Assembly (NCBI RefSeq): GCF_048066115.1
Contig: NZ_JBLTYX010000004.1
Span: forward strand, 310,001-374,000
Reading direction: 5' to 3'
Origin: Niveispirillum sp048066115
GTDB taxonomy: Bacteria; Pseudomonadota; Alphaproteobacteria; Azospirillales; Azospirillaceae
DNA: 64,000 nt
Positions 33,550 through 42,120 of the stretch are shown piece by piece (position 1 is the first letter of the stretch; every line of letters begins with the position of its first letter). The position numbers were made by a program, and so were the translations under genes. The notes under the pieces were generated by a model that was given only the letters and a program-made list of their open reading frames with translations, ran no database searches and was not told the origin of the DNA.

Positions 33550-33606
33550 GAAGCCGGGTCCGCATCGGTTAAGCTGCGGCACTGTCGTGATATCGGGAAA
33601 TCCGCC

Positions 33607-34380
33607 TTGTCCCAGACACCCGTGCCGCTCGCCTTCGTCGCCGCCGATACACCGGATGCGCGCGCCGCCAGGGACAGGCTTGCCGTGCGCTATGCCGGTG
33701 TCCCGCCGGAAGAGGCGGGGATCGTCGTGGCGCTGGGCGGTGACGGCTTTCTGCTGGAAACCCTGCACCGCTATCTGCCGCGCGGCATCCCCGTCTATGG
33801 CATGAACCGCGGTTCCGTCGGCTTCCTGCTGAACGACTATAGCGAGGATGGGCTGACCCGCCGCCTTATGCGGGCCCAGCGCGTCGTGCTGCATCCGCTG
33901 CGCATGAAGGCCACGACACGGACAGGGGAGGCGTTCGAGGGCCTGGCCTTCAACGAGGTGTCGCTGCTGCGCGAGACACGCCAGGCCGCCAAGCTGCGCA
34001 TCACGGTGGACGGCAAGGAGCGCATGCCGGAGCTGACCTGCGACGGCGCCCTGGTCTCCACGCCGGCCGGCAGCACGGCCTACAACCTGTCGGCCCACGG
34101 CCCTATCCTGCCGCTGGGTGCCGACATCCTGGCCCTGACCCCGATCAGCGCCTTCCGCCCCCGCCGCTGGCGCGGCGCGCTGCTGCCGCACACGGCCCGC
34201 ATCCAGTTCGACGTGCTGGAACCCGCCAAGCGCCCGGTCAGTGCCGTGGCCGACTTCACCGAAGTGCGCGATGTGGCCAGCGTGGAGATCAGCGAGGACC
34301 GCAAGGTGACCTGCACCCTGCTGTTCGATCCCGAAATGGCGCTGGAGGAACGGATCCTGAAGGAACAGTTCGCGCCGTAG
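33607..34380 (+). CDS. nadK: NAD kinase
   Basis: NadK makes NADP from NAD and ATP in the cytoplasm. The 257-residue protein has the catalytic ALGGDGFLLETLH (GGDG at 44-47), GMNRGSVGFLLN, the NEV pair and STPAGSTAYNLSA. It uses a TTG start (33607) with GGGAAA about 6 bases upstream. No ATG fits before the conserved part. Its stop codon TAG (34378-34380) is part of a family B repeat, so the C-terminus ends at the element edge. Confidence 0.93.
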   Translation: MSQTPVPLAFVAADTPDARAARDRLAVRYAGVPPEEAGIVVALGGDGFLLETLHRYLPRGIPVYGMNRGSVGFLLNDYSEDGLTRRLMRAQRVVLHPLRMKATTRTGEAFEGLAFNEVSLLRETRQAAKLRITVDGKERMPELTCDGALVSTPAGSTAYNLSAHGPILPLGADILALTPISAFRPRRWRGALLPHTARIQFDVLEPAKRPVSAVADFTEVRDVASVEISEDRKVTCTLLFDPEMALEERILKEQFAP

Positions 34381-34459
34381 GTCAGGTCAGCCCGAGCCCT
34401 GACAGGAAAGGCTTTCCAGCGATGCTGTCAGGGCTCGCCTACGGCTCGACCTGACCTAC
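34375..34459. repeat. Family B inverted repeat, copy 3
   Basis: CCGTAGGTCAGGTC (34375-34388) begins the element and CTCGACCTGACCTAC (34445-34459) ends it, with inner GAGCCCTGACA and TGTCAGGGCTC. It supplies the nadK stop codon and lies four bases from the stop of the converging NfeD gene. Confidence 0.8.
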
Positions 34460-34462
34460 ACC

Positions 34463-34903
34463 TTACGCCGCCTCCACCCGCAGCACCGTCCCGTCCACGC
34501 CGGTGACCCGCACGCGGGCCCCCTCCGGCAGGTCGGCCAGACCGGCCACACGCCAGACCGTGTCGCCCACCTTCGCCCGGCCGAAGCCGTTCAGGATCGG
34601 CGCCTCAAGCGTCAGGACCTGACCCAGATACTGTTCCCCGCGCCGGTTCAAGGTGCTGGCATGGCCGTCCGCCGGGTCGCTGCGCGATACCAGCCGCGAC
34701 AGGAACCAGGCCAGTACCGCCAGCACGCCGAACAGCACCAGCTGCGCCGGCAGACCGATATCGACACTCAGCACCACCAGCCCGACCAGGGCTGCCGCCC
34801 CGCCGATCCACAGAAAGGCGGCGCCGGGGATGAACATTTCCAGTGCCGCCAGGACCAGGGCCAGGCACCACCAGTACCAGTAGAGAACGCGGAACCCTTC
34901 CAT
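34463..34903 (-). CDS. NfeD-family membrane protein (short form)
   Basis: This 146-residue protein has two to three hydrophobic helices in the first 70 residues (YWYWWCLALVLAALEMF, then a Gly/Ala/Leu segment) and a C-terminal OB-fold domain from about 85 (YLGQVLTLEAPILNGFGRAKVG). It lacks the protease part of the long NfeD form. Short NfeD proteins work with SPFH proteins in membrane domains, and the SPFH gene is directly upstream on the same strand. Confidence 0.88.
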   Translation of the reverse strand: MEGFRVLYWYWWCLALVLAALEMFIPGAAFLWIGGAAALVGLVVLSVDIGLPAQLVLFGVLAVLAWFLSRLVSRSDPADGHASTLNRRGEQYLGQVLTLEAPILNGFGRAKVGDTVWRVAGLADLPEGARVRVTGVDGTVLRVEAA

Positions 34904-34920
34904 AATTGTCCCCTTTTTTT

Positions 34921-35006
34921 TTCCCTCAGGCGCCGGGCGGGCGCATCCACGCCCTTGGCTTACGCGCCACGTGGCGCGGGCCGGCGGTCGCCGGTCTCCG
35001 GGGGAC
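34921..35006 (+). repeat. Family A repeat, copy 9
   Basis: After a run of T, CCCTCAGGCGCCGGG leads to a stem GGGCG/CGCCC with loop CATCCA, then CTTGGCTTACGC, the palindrome CGCCACGTGGCG and GGCCGGC-GGTC-GCCGGTC. A GGGGAC/GTCCCC hairpin follows. It lies between the SPFH and NfeD genes of one operon, and its first bases are next to the NfeD start. Confidence 0.75.
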
Positions 35007-35020
35007 TGACGTCCCCTGGC

Positions 35021-36091
35021 TCAGCCGCCCGTCGCATCACCCCAGGGCGACGGCTGCTTCTGGGCCGCCTTGACTGCCGCCGCCTGTTCGGCATTGGTCA
35101 AGCCCGCCGACGGCAGCGACGGGGTCGCCGGCTTGCGCGGGCTGGGCTTGGGGGCCGGGGGCGGGTTGGTGGGCCCGCCCCCGCCATTGAAGGCATCCTT
35201 GGCCAGTTCCGCCAGACCGCCCAGCGAGCTGATGATGCCCGTCGCCTCCATCGGCATGAAAAACACCTTCTGGTTCGGGCTGTGGGCGAATTCCTTGAAG
35301 GTGGTCAGGTACTGCTGGGCCACGAAATAGTTGATGGCCTGGACGTTCCCGCCGGCGATGGCGTCGGACACCATGCGGGTCGCTGCCGCTTCGGCCTCCG
35401 CCTCGCGCTCACGTGCCTCGGCGTCGCGGAAAGCGGCCTCGCGACGTCCCTCCGCCTCAAGGATCGCGGCCTGCTTCTGGCCCTCCGCCTTCAGGATCGC
35501 CGACTGCCGGGCCCCTTCTGCCTCCAGGATCAGGGCGCGGCGGTCACGCTCGGCCTTCATCTGGCGGGCCATGCTGTCCACCAGATCGCGCGGCGGCTGG
35601 ATGTCCCGGATTTCGATGCGGGTAACCTTGATGCCCCAGGGCTGCGTCGCCTCATCCACCACATGCAGCAGCTGGGCATTGATGCGGTCGCGCTGGGACA
35701 GCAGCTCGTCCAGGTCCATGGAGCCCATGACGGTGCGGATATTGGTCATGGTCAGGTTCAGGATGGCCACCTGCAGCTGGCTCACCTCATAGGCTGCCTT
35801 GGCGGCGTCCAGCACCTGGTAGAAGACGACACCGTCGACCTTCACCATGGCATTGTCCTTGGTGATGACCTCCTGGCTGGGCACGTCCAGCACGATCTCC
35901 ATCATGTTCATCTTGGAGCCGACGCTGTCCACGAACGGAATGATGAAATGCAGGCCCGGGCGCAGCGTGTGGGTATAGCGGCCGAACCGCTCCACGGTGA
36001 ATTCCATGCCCTGCGGCACCGTCTTGATGCCGGCGAAGGCCAGCAGGATGCCGAACACGGCCACGACGATGGCGAAAATGCCCAGTTCCAT
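35021..36091 (-). CDS. SPFH/band 7 membrane protein (QmcA/stomatin type)
   Basis: This 356-residue protein has an N-terminal anchor (about 2-22, LGIFAIVVAVFGILLAF) and an SPFH domain (about 22-190; VERFGRYTHTLRPGLHFIIPF is typical). A charged coiled coil (about 180-250, repeats of ILEAEG) and a Pro-rich disordered tail follow. SPFH proteins build ring- or cage-like membrane scaffolds that guard membrane protein quality. The ATG at 36091 has GGGGGGAGAG upstream. It is the first gene of a pair with nfeD. Confidence 0.92.
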   Translation of the reverse strand: MELGIFAIVVAVFGILLAFAGIKTVPQGMEFTVERFGRYTHTLRPGLHFIIPFVDSVGSKMNMMEIVLDVPSQEVITKDNAMVKVDGVVFYQVLDAAKAAYEVSQLQVAILNLTMTNIRTVMGSMDLDELLSQRDRINAQLLHVVDEATQPWGIKVTRIEIRDIQPPRDLVDSMARQMKAERDRRALILEAEGARQSAILKAEGQKQAAILEAEGRREAAFRDAEAREREAEAEAAATRMVSDAIAGGNVQAINYFVAQQYLTTFKEFAHSPNQKVFFMPMEATGIISSLGGLAELAKDAFNGGGGPTNPPPAPKPSPRKPATPSLPSAGLTNAEQAAAVKAAQKQPSPWGDATGG

Positions 36092-36277
36092 CTTTTGGCT
36101 CTCCCCCCTTGAACCTGTTGTCCCATCATCGCATGTGGGAAGGGTATAGGGCGAGCACAAGTAAGCCGGCACAACCATTAACCGATTTTCCGGGAGTGCC
36201 CATTTCCCCCTTCGCTTGCCCTTGGCGGCCACCCGGCATAGCCTGCCCGATATCTTGCGATTTCAGGAGTTTCCATC

Positions 36278-36763
36278 ATGCGCCGTCCCCTCGCCGCCCT
36301 GATCTTTTCCCTGTCGCTGGTCCTGCCGGCCGCGGCACAGGAAGTCGTGGGGGAGTTCAGCAATGACTGGACGGGCAACGAGTTGGACATCACCGCCTTC
36401 GCCGATCCCGCAGTCAAGGGGGTCACCTGCCATATCGTGGATTTCGACCGCTCGGTCTGGGACCGGCTGTCCAAGGGCAACTGGTTCGAGGACCCGTCCA
36501 ACGCATCGATCGCCTGCCGGCAGACCGGCGCCATCTCCATCGGTGATATCGACCTGTCCAAGCGCGGGGAGCAGGTGTTCTCCGAGCGCAAGAGCCTGAT
36601 TTTCAAGTCGATCGCCGTGCGCCGCATCTATGACAAGGCCAACGACACGCTGATCTATGTCGTCTATAGTCGTCAGGTAAAGGATGCCTCGGCCAAGATG
36701 TCCATCACCACCGTGCCGCTTTTCGCGGCAAATCCCGTTTGGGAGAAGGGAAAGCCCCGGTGA
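36278..36763 (+). CDS. creA: CreA-family periplasmic protein
   Basis: This 161-residue protein has a signal peptide (about 1-20, ending PAAAQ) and the CreA domain: VVGEFSNDWTGNELDITAF, then GVTCHIVDFDRS and QTGAI with two conserved Cys. CreA proteins are secreted and of unknown biochemical role. The ATG at 36278 has CAGGAG 7 bases upstream. Confidence 0.9.
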   Translation: MRRPLAALIFSLSLVLPAAAQEVVGEFSNDWTGNELDITAFADPAVKGVTCHIVDFDRSVWDRLSKGNWFEDPSNASIACRQTGAISIGDIDLSKRGEQVFSERKSLIFKSIAVRRIYDKANDTLIYVVYSRQVKDASAKMSITTVPLFAANPVWEKGKPR

Positions 36764-36857
36764 CAAATCGGCGGTTTCTTGCCCTGCTCCAGCTTTTCTT
36801 TGGCAAACCCTTCCTAATGGGTTAATACAAGGTTTATCTTCCAAGCCTTTCGGTGAT

Positions 36858-36888
36858 ATGTATCGGTGGTCCCAAAGGGACGGTACAT
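36858..36888. promoter_or_regulatory. Inverted repeat upstream of the 582-aa protein gene
   Basis: ATGTA (36858-36862) and TACAT (36884-36888) flank GTCCC-AAA-GGGAC (36869-36881). It sits 25 bases before the next start codon and may be an operator or an mRNA hairpin. Confidence 0.35.
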
Positions 36889-36912
36889 ACTCCAAAATGG
36901 GGACCATCGGTC

Positions 36913-38661
36913 ATGTGGATGACGAGCCTTGTCGGGGGCGGCAAGGGTTCTGCCATTGGGCGCCGCCTTAATTTCGAAGTCCACACGTTCAAGGTGGACC
37001 ACTGGGTTATTGAAGACACCCTGGCCACCGAAGACGAGGCGAGGGCGCTGGCCAACAAGCTGCTGCCCAACCGCGACGGTGTGCGCATCGTGCGCGATTT
37101 CGCGGGTGTCCCGGGGAAACCCGCGACGGAAACCATCATCTTCTCCGAGATGCGGGAACAGAAGGGCAAGACCATCTCGGTCCAGCCCATCGAGGACAGC
37201 CCCGTCTGCGCGGCTCCCACCGACTATCTCCAGGCTGAAAGCCGGCAAACCATCTCCAAGCTGCTGCGGCAGTATCTGGAGGACAAGGCGCTGACCGCGT
37301 CGGAGCTGCTGTACAACGCGGCCGAGATGAAGCGCGCCATCAATTTCGAAAATCTGGTGCCCACGGCCGTGGGCCGGGTGGCCAGCATCCAGGGCAAGGC
37401 CACCGGCCAGGATGTGCGCGAACGCCGCGACCTGATCTATTCCAGCCTGACCGACCTGCGCACCAAGGCGGAAGACGCGCAGAAGCGCGCCGCCGTCAGC
37501 GTGAAGCAGGACGGGTTCCGTGGTGCGCTGGACAAGGTGGAAGCCCTGTGCAAGGGGGATGAGGCGGAGACCGATTACCTGTCCAAGGTGATCCTCTGCC
37601 GCGACCTGGTGCAGATCCGCAACCTGCTGGGCAAGGTCGAATGGCTGCTGGAAAGTGCGGGCGACGCCGCCCAGAATAAGACCGCCCATATCAACATCAT
37701 CGATACGCTGGTGGCCGATGCCAGCAGCTTCCCGTCGGTGATCCAGGATCTGCTTGGCCGCCAGCCGGACCTGGCCACGGCCATGCAGCGCATGCTGGAC
37801 CTGCTGGAAGGCAAGTTCGAGCCGACGGACCGGGAAATGGCCCCGCCCATTTCCAAAGTGCTGAGCCAGTGGCTGGGCCTGGGCCACGCGCCGCAGACCT
37901 GGCAGGTGGTGCTGGAAAGCTTCCAGCGCTCCCTGCGCGGCAATGTCCCGCTGGCCCGCGACCCGGAGCGCAACCGTGCCCATTTCGTCGCGCTGACCGG
38001 CCGTCTGATCACCCCGTCGGGCCTGTTCGGCGGGGCCCGCATGGCCGACGCCCTGACCATCGGTCATCTGCGTTTCATCGAACAGGGTGGCGGCGAGGGC
38101 CGGCGCCTGTCGATCGAGGGCGTGATGGGCATGCTGCCCAGCCTGCGCGACCGCGCCCTCTACCTGTCGGAGCTGTCGGGCGCCGACACGGGCCAGCGCG
38201 AGGCGGAAACCGTGATCGCACGCCTGCGCCCGCTGCTGTCCACCGATCGCGACGTGAACCAGCTGGTCGGGCTGCAGGTGCCTTTGAAGCCGAAGATGCA
38301 GGCCATGGCCTCGCTATATGTCTCCCTGGTGAATTCGGGCCTGGACAATGAAATGCGCGCCGCCCTTGCCGACCGGGTGGACGAGATGGTGGCGGGCTAT
38401 ATCGCCAGCGCAAAGGTGATCGAGCGGCTGGACGATCCGTCGGCCGGCCTGCGCATCCGCGCCACCCGCCTGATGCAGTTCGCCGCCAACGACGTGCTGT
38501 CCAGCCCCAAGGCCCGCAAGATGGTGCGCGACCAGATCGTCGGCCATCTGCGCCAGCCCAATTTCGACGGCAAGTTCGTGGAGGGGCTGAACACCCCCCA
38601 GGAACAGGCCAACGCGCTGCGCCAGTTCTACGGCCTGCTGCGTCAGGCGCAGTTTATGTAA
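36913..38661 (+). CDS. Large cytoplasmic protein of unknown function, 582 aa
   Basis: I do not recognise any named domain. The first 110 residues look like a mixed alpha/beta domain (HTFKVDHWVIEDTLATEDEA, TIIFSEMREQ). The remainder is almost all helical and resembles stacked helical repeats. No signal peptide, membrane segment or ATP-binding motif is visible. The ATG at 36913 has GGGGA 9 bases upstream. Another ATG lies two codons on. Codon use matches the genome, so it appears to be a resident gene. Confidence 0.65.
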   Translation: MWMTSLVGGGKGSAIGRRLNFEVHTFKVDHWVIEDTLATEDEARALANKLLPNRDGVRIVRDFAGVPGKPATETIIFSEMREQKGKTISVQPIEDSPVCAAPTDYLQAESRQTISKLLRQYLEDKALTASELLYNAAEMKRAINFENLVPTAVGRVASIQGKATGQDVRERRDLIYSSLTDLRTKAEDAQKRAAVSVKQDGFRGALDKVEALCKGDEAETDYLSKVILCRDLVQIRNLLGKVEWLLESAGDAAQNKTAHINIIDTLVADASSFPSVIQDLLGRQPDLATAMQRMLDLLEGKFEPTDREMAPPISKVLSQWLGLGHAPQTWQVVLESFQRSLRGNVPLARDPERNRAHFVALTGRLITPSGLFGGARMADALTIGHLRFIEQGGGEGRRLSIEGVMGMLPSLRDRALYLSELSGADTGQREAETVIARLRPLLSTDRDVNQLVGLQVPLKPKMQAMASLYVSLVNSGLDNEMRAALADRVDEMVAGYIASAKVIERLDDPSAGLRIRATRLMQFAANDVLSSPKARKMVRDQIVGHLRQPNFDGKFVEGLNTPQEQANALRQFYGLLRQAQFM

Positions 38662-38666
38662 TTTGT

Positions 38667-38763
38667 TCGCTCCGGCGCCGGACGATCGCATCCGCGCCCT
38701 TGGCTCACGCGGCACGTGCCGCGCGGCGGCAGTCGCCGCCGTCGATGGGCATGGTCAATGCCC
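38667..38763 (+). repeat. Family A repeat, copy 10
   Basis: GGCGCCGGAC is followed by CGCATCCGCG, CCTTGGCTCACGC, the palindrome CGGCACGTGCCG, GGCGGC-AGTC-GCCGCC and an outer hairpin GATGGGCAT/ATGCCCATC. It lies between converging genes and overlaps the end of the minus-strand one. Confidence 0.78.
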
Positions 38764-39879
38764 ATCATTGGTCTTTCCTCTGCTTCCCCATCGCCGCCAC
38801 AGGTGATAAGCCGCCGGCGCGAACAGGATGATCAGGACGATGCGCACGATGTGGTGCGTGGCCACGAAGGCCGCGTCCACATGCAGCGACAGGGCCACCA
38901 GGCTCATCTCCGCCAGCCCACCCGGCGCGAAGGCCAAGATCAGGCCCGGCAGGCTGAGCCCCGTCATCAGGTGGATCACCAGCGACAGGGCGATCGTCAC
39001 CACCAGCAGCAGGATTGTCAGCCCCGCCGCCACCCCTGCCGTGCGGGCGATGCGCATCAGCGGCACACGCTGGAACCGCCCGCCGACCGACGCGCCGATC
39101 ACCACCTGCGCCGCGGCCACCAGCAGACCCGGCGGCTTCACCGCCGTGACCCCCGTCAGATGCAGCACGGCCGACAGCAGCATGGGGCCGACCAGGATGC
39201 CGGCCGGGATGCGCAGCCATTGCGCCACCGGCGCGCCCGCGAAGCAGGCGACGATGATGGCATAATCCATCAGGCCCAGTTCCCAGGGATAGGGGCCTAG
39301 CCCATGCAGGCTCCAATCCCGCCCCGCCGGGTCGTAGCCGGGCAGCGCCTGGAAAGCGAACGGCACCGTCATCACCACCAGCATGATGCGCAAGCTGTGG
39401 CCCAGCGCGATGGACCGGTCGTCCCCGCCCAGTGCACCGCCCATCAGCACCATTTCCGTGAACCCGCCCGGCATGGCGGTGAAATAGGCGGTGGCCGGAT
39501 CATAGCAGGCGAAGCGGCGCAGGTAGAAGGTGCCCGCGGCGGCACCCAGGGCGATGTATACGGCCATGAAGCCCAGGCTGATCGACCATTCGCCCAGATG
39601 GCCCAGCAGGGTGGGGTTGAAGGCGCTGCCCAGCATGATGCCCAGCACGATCACCAGCCCGTCGCGCAAGCCCTTGGGCACCATGGTGCGCACGCCGGCC
39701 AGGGCCGCCACCGTGGTGGCCAGCATGGCGCCGATCATGAAGGCAAGCGGCACATGCAGCTTGAAACAGACGACACCACCCACCGTGCCCAGCGCCATTG
39801 CCATGGCGAAGGCGGGCCAGTCGAAACGGCGGCGGCGGCCAGGGGTGGAGGCGGGGGCTGGGTCGGGCGGGGCGCTCAT
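38755..39879 (-). CDS. AbrB-type integral membrane protein (putative transporter)
   Basis: This 374-residue membrane protein has about 9-10 hydrophobic helices arranged as two similar halves, each with a Pro-Gly motif (TAMPGGFTEMVLMGG in the first, LAFAPGGLAEMSLVALS in the second). This duplication marks the AbrB/ammonia-monooxygenase-like family (PF05145), which is misleadingly named and probably transports small molecules. It overlaps the upstream hydrolase gene by four bases (ATGA), so the pair may import and process one substrate. Confidence 0.8.
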   Translation of the reverse strand: MSAPPDPAPASTPGRRRRFDWPAFAMAMALGTVGGVVCFKLHVPLAFMIGAMLATTVAALAGVRTMVPKGLRDGLVIVLGIMLGSAFNPTLLGHLGEWSISLGFMAVYIALGAAAGTFYLRRFACYDPATAYFTAMPGGFTEMVLMGGALGGDDRSIALGHSLRIMLVVMTVPFAFQALPGYDPAGRDWSLHGLGPYPWELGLMDYAIIVACFAGAPVAQWLRIPAGILVGPMLLSAVLHLTGVTAVKPPGLLVAAAQVVIGASVGGRFQRVPLMRIARTAGVAAGLTILLLVVTIALSLVIHLMTGLSLPGLILAFAPGGLAEMSLVALSLHVDAAFVATHHIVRIVLIILFAPAAYHLWRRWGSRGKTNDGH

Positions 39880-40838
39880 GCCCCGAACCGGCCCAGGCGC
39901 ACGGCCGTCTGGCCCCGTTCCACATGCCGCGACGGCATGATCAGCACGCAATCATCATGGGGTGTGCGCAACGCAACCTCGCCATCCAGGGCGAAGACGG
40001 TGCCGGCCATGGGGATGACATCCATACCCTGGTATTCCTTCAGGAACCGGAAACGCTCGTTCCTTACCGTAACGGTTTCCGTCACCTCGACAAGCCGGGT
40101 GGGGCCTGGCGGGGCGGATGGCAGCCATGGGCTGAGCGCACCCGCATCCACCACGCCCGCCGTCAGCAGGAATTGCGCCGTTACCGCCAGGGCCACCTGC
40201 GCACTGTCCCGGTCCCAATGCTGGCCGCATTCGGCCAGCAGCGCCACGGGCCCCTCCCCATCCCCTTCCGTGAAGCGCGGATGATCGATCAGGCGGCTGC
40301 CGCCCTCATGCCCCCGGTCGGCCACGATGATGGCGGGCAGACCCACGCGCCGGGCGAATTCCCGCCCCCGCGCCGATGACCCGCACAGCATCAGGGGGAT
40401 GCGATCATGCTGCAACGAATGCAGGTCCAGAACCAGATCGGCCGTGGTGAACAGCGGCCACAATTCCCGCGCGCGGCGGCGCTCCGTGGTGGACATGCCA
40501 TGTTCCAGCGATCCCGGCGCCCAGATGCGGTTCATGTCCTCCTCCACATAGCGGGACATGATAGGAAAGTCGGGATCGAACTGGGTGAAAGCATCCATGT
40601 TGGCGAAGGCGAAGGACAGGCTGCCCCGTATCGGCCTTATGCCGGCCTCCAGCAGTGTGGCCGCGGCAATGGCACCGGAATATTCATTGCCATGCATCAG
40701 GGCGTTGATGACGACATGCGGGCCGGGCCGTCCCGCCCGGAACCGCCAGACGAAGGGGACGCCATCATTGCCGGACGCCCACCGCGTCAGGTCGGGTGGC
40801 CACAGATCGTCGGGCGTCAAGGCTTCAATACGCGCCAT
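39876..40838 (-). CDS. Succinylglutamate desuccinylase/aspartoacylase-type zinc hydrolase (M14 family)
   Basis: This 320-residue enzyme has the zinc ligands HGNE (in LMHGNEYSG) and a later His in LDLHSLQHD, plus a Glu in LLAECGQHW in the catalytic position. The family removes acyl groups from N-acylated amino acids. The ATG at 40838 starts the conserved part. The overlapping AbrB-type transporter suggests uptake of an acyl-amino acid or related compound. The exact substrate is not visible. Confidence 0.82.
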   Translation of the reverse strand: MARIEALTPDDLWPPDLTRWASGNDGVPFVWRFRAGRPGPHVVINALMHGNEYSGAIAAATLLEAGIRPIRGSLSFAFANMDAFTQFDPDFPIMSRYVEEDMNRIWAPGSLEHGMSTTERRRARELWPLFTTADLVLDLHSLQHDRIPLMLCGSSARGREFARRVGLPAIIVADRGHEGGSRLIDHPRFTEGDGEGPVALLAECGQHWDRDSAQVALAVTAQFLLTAGVVDAGALSPWLPSAPPGPTRLVEVTETVTVRNERFRFLKEYQGMDVIPMAGTVFALDGEVALRTPHDDCVLIMPSRHVERGQTAVRLGRFGA

Positions 40839-41005
40839 GCCCCTCCCCCCCACGGCTGGCCCACACATACAAAGGCAGGCATGTCTTCTGCACTATCGAC
40901 GCCGGCCCCCTGGAAAGGTATAGGTTCCAAGTCATTTCGATGAAAGCGCGGTTTCAATCCCGCGACGTCTTCATCGGGACTTGTCCGCAACCGGAGACGG
41001 GTTGA

Positions 41006-41866
41006 ATGAGCCTGGTGATCGATGATGTGGCTGTCCGGCATGATCCGGTCGGGCCCGCGGTCCCTCTGCTGTTCGACAGTCCGCACAGCGGCACCCGCTA
41101 TCCGGCGGATTTCAACTTCACCTGCCCCTTCCCCCTGCTGCGTCAGGCGGAGGATACGCATGTCGACGAACTGTTCGCCATGGTGCCCGACATGGGGGCT
41201 ACATATCTCTGCGCCCTGTTCCCGCGATCCTATATCGACGTGAACCGGGCGCCCGATGATATCGATCCGGCCATGCTGGAAGGTGTCTGGCCCACGCCGG
41301 TCAACCCGTCAGCCAAGAGCCTGGCCGGCATGGGGCTGGTCCGCCATCTCTGCCGCCCCGGCGTGCCCATGTATGACGGGCGGCTACCGGTGTCAGTGAT
41401 CCAGGACCGGCTGGACAATTACTGGCGCCCCTATCACGATCTGCTGGCGGAGACGATGGACGGGCTGCATGCAAGGTTCGGCGCCGTCTACCATGTCAAT
41501 TGCCATTCCATGCCCTCCTTCGTGATCGGGCCGGAACGGCAGTCGCCGGATTTCGTCATCGGTGACCGCGACGGGTCCACCGCCGAACGCGCCTTCACTC
41601 GACTGGTGGTCGATACGCTGCGCGCCATGGGCTATACTGTCCGCCTGAACGACCCGTACAAGGGCGTGGAACTGGTCCGCCGCTATTCCTGCCCGCCGCG
41701 TGGCCGCCATTCCCTGCAACTGGAAATCGACCGCCGCCTCTATATGGATGAGGAGACGCTGGAACCCCATGCCGGGTTCCAGGAACTGCGTACCAATCTG
41801 GCAACCCTGGTGCGCACCATCCGCGACTATGCGCTGGAGCGTACGGCACGGCTGGCGGCGGAGTAG
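41006..41866 (+). CDS. N-formylglutamate amidohydrolase family protein
   Basis: This 286-residue enzyme has FDSPHSGTRYP near the N-terminus (zinc-binding His), RSYIDVNRAP and YHVNCHSMPS, all typical of the FGase/HutG family. It is divergent from the acylase gene 168 bases away. Typical HutG enzymes end histidine breakdown, but no hut genes are present here, so another N-formyl or N-acyl substrate is possible. Confidence 0.85.
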   Translation: MSLVIDDVAVRHDPVGPAVPLLFDSPHSGTRYPADFNFTCPFPLLRQAEDTHVDELFAMVPDMGATYLCALFPRSYIDVNRAPDDIDPAMLEGVWPTPVNPSAKSLAGMGLVRHLCRPGVPMYDGRLPVSVIQDRLDNYWRPYHDLLAETMDGLHARFGAVYHVNCHSMPSFVIGPERQSPDFVIGDRDGSTAERAFTRLVVDTLRAMGYTVRLNDPYKGVELVRRYSCPPRGRHSLQLEIDRRLYMDEETLEPHAGFQELRTNLATLVRTIRDYALERTARLAAE

Positions 41867-42120
41867 GGCTCGGTCTTCACCGACAATCGTTTCCAGGCAT
41901 GGGCGCTTCAGGCGGCTGTATTCGCCATACCCATGGAATCATGGGAGAATCTCCTATTCCCCCATTGCCTTCAATGGATAGACTTCAAAAACAAGCCTGC
42001 AGTAATCATCAAATCATCGTTAAGAGATTATTGATGAAGTGAATGAATTCATATCCGTCTGGTCATCTGGCGAAACCCGCGACCTTGCCCAAAAATGGCG
42101 CTGGAAATTACAGGTGACGG

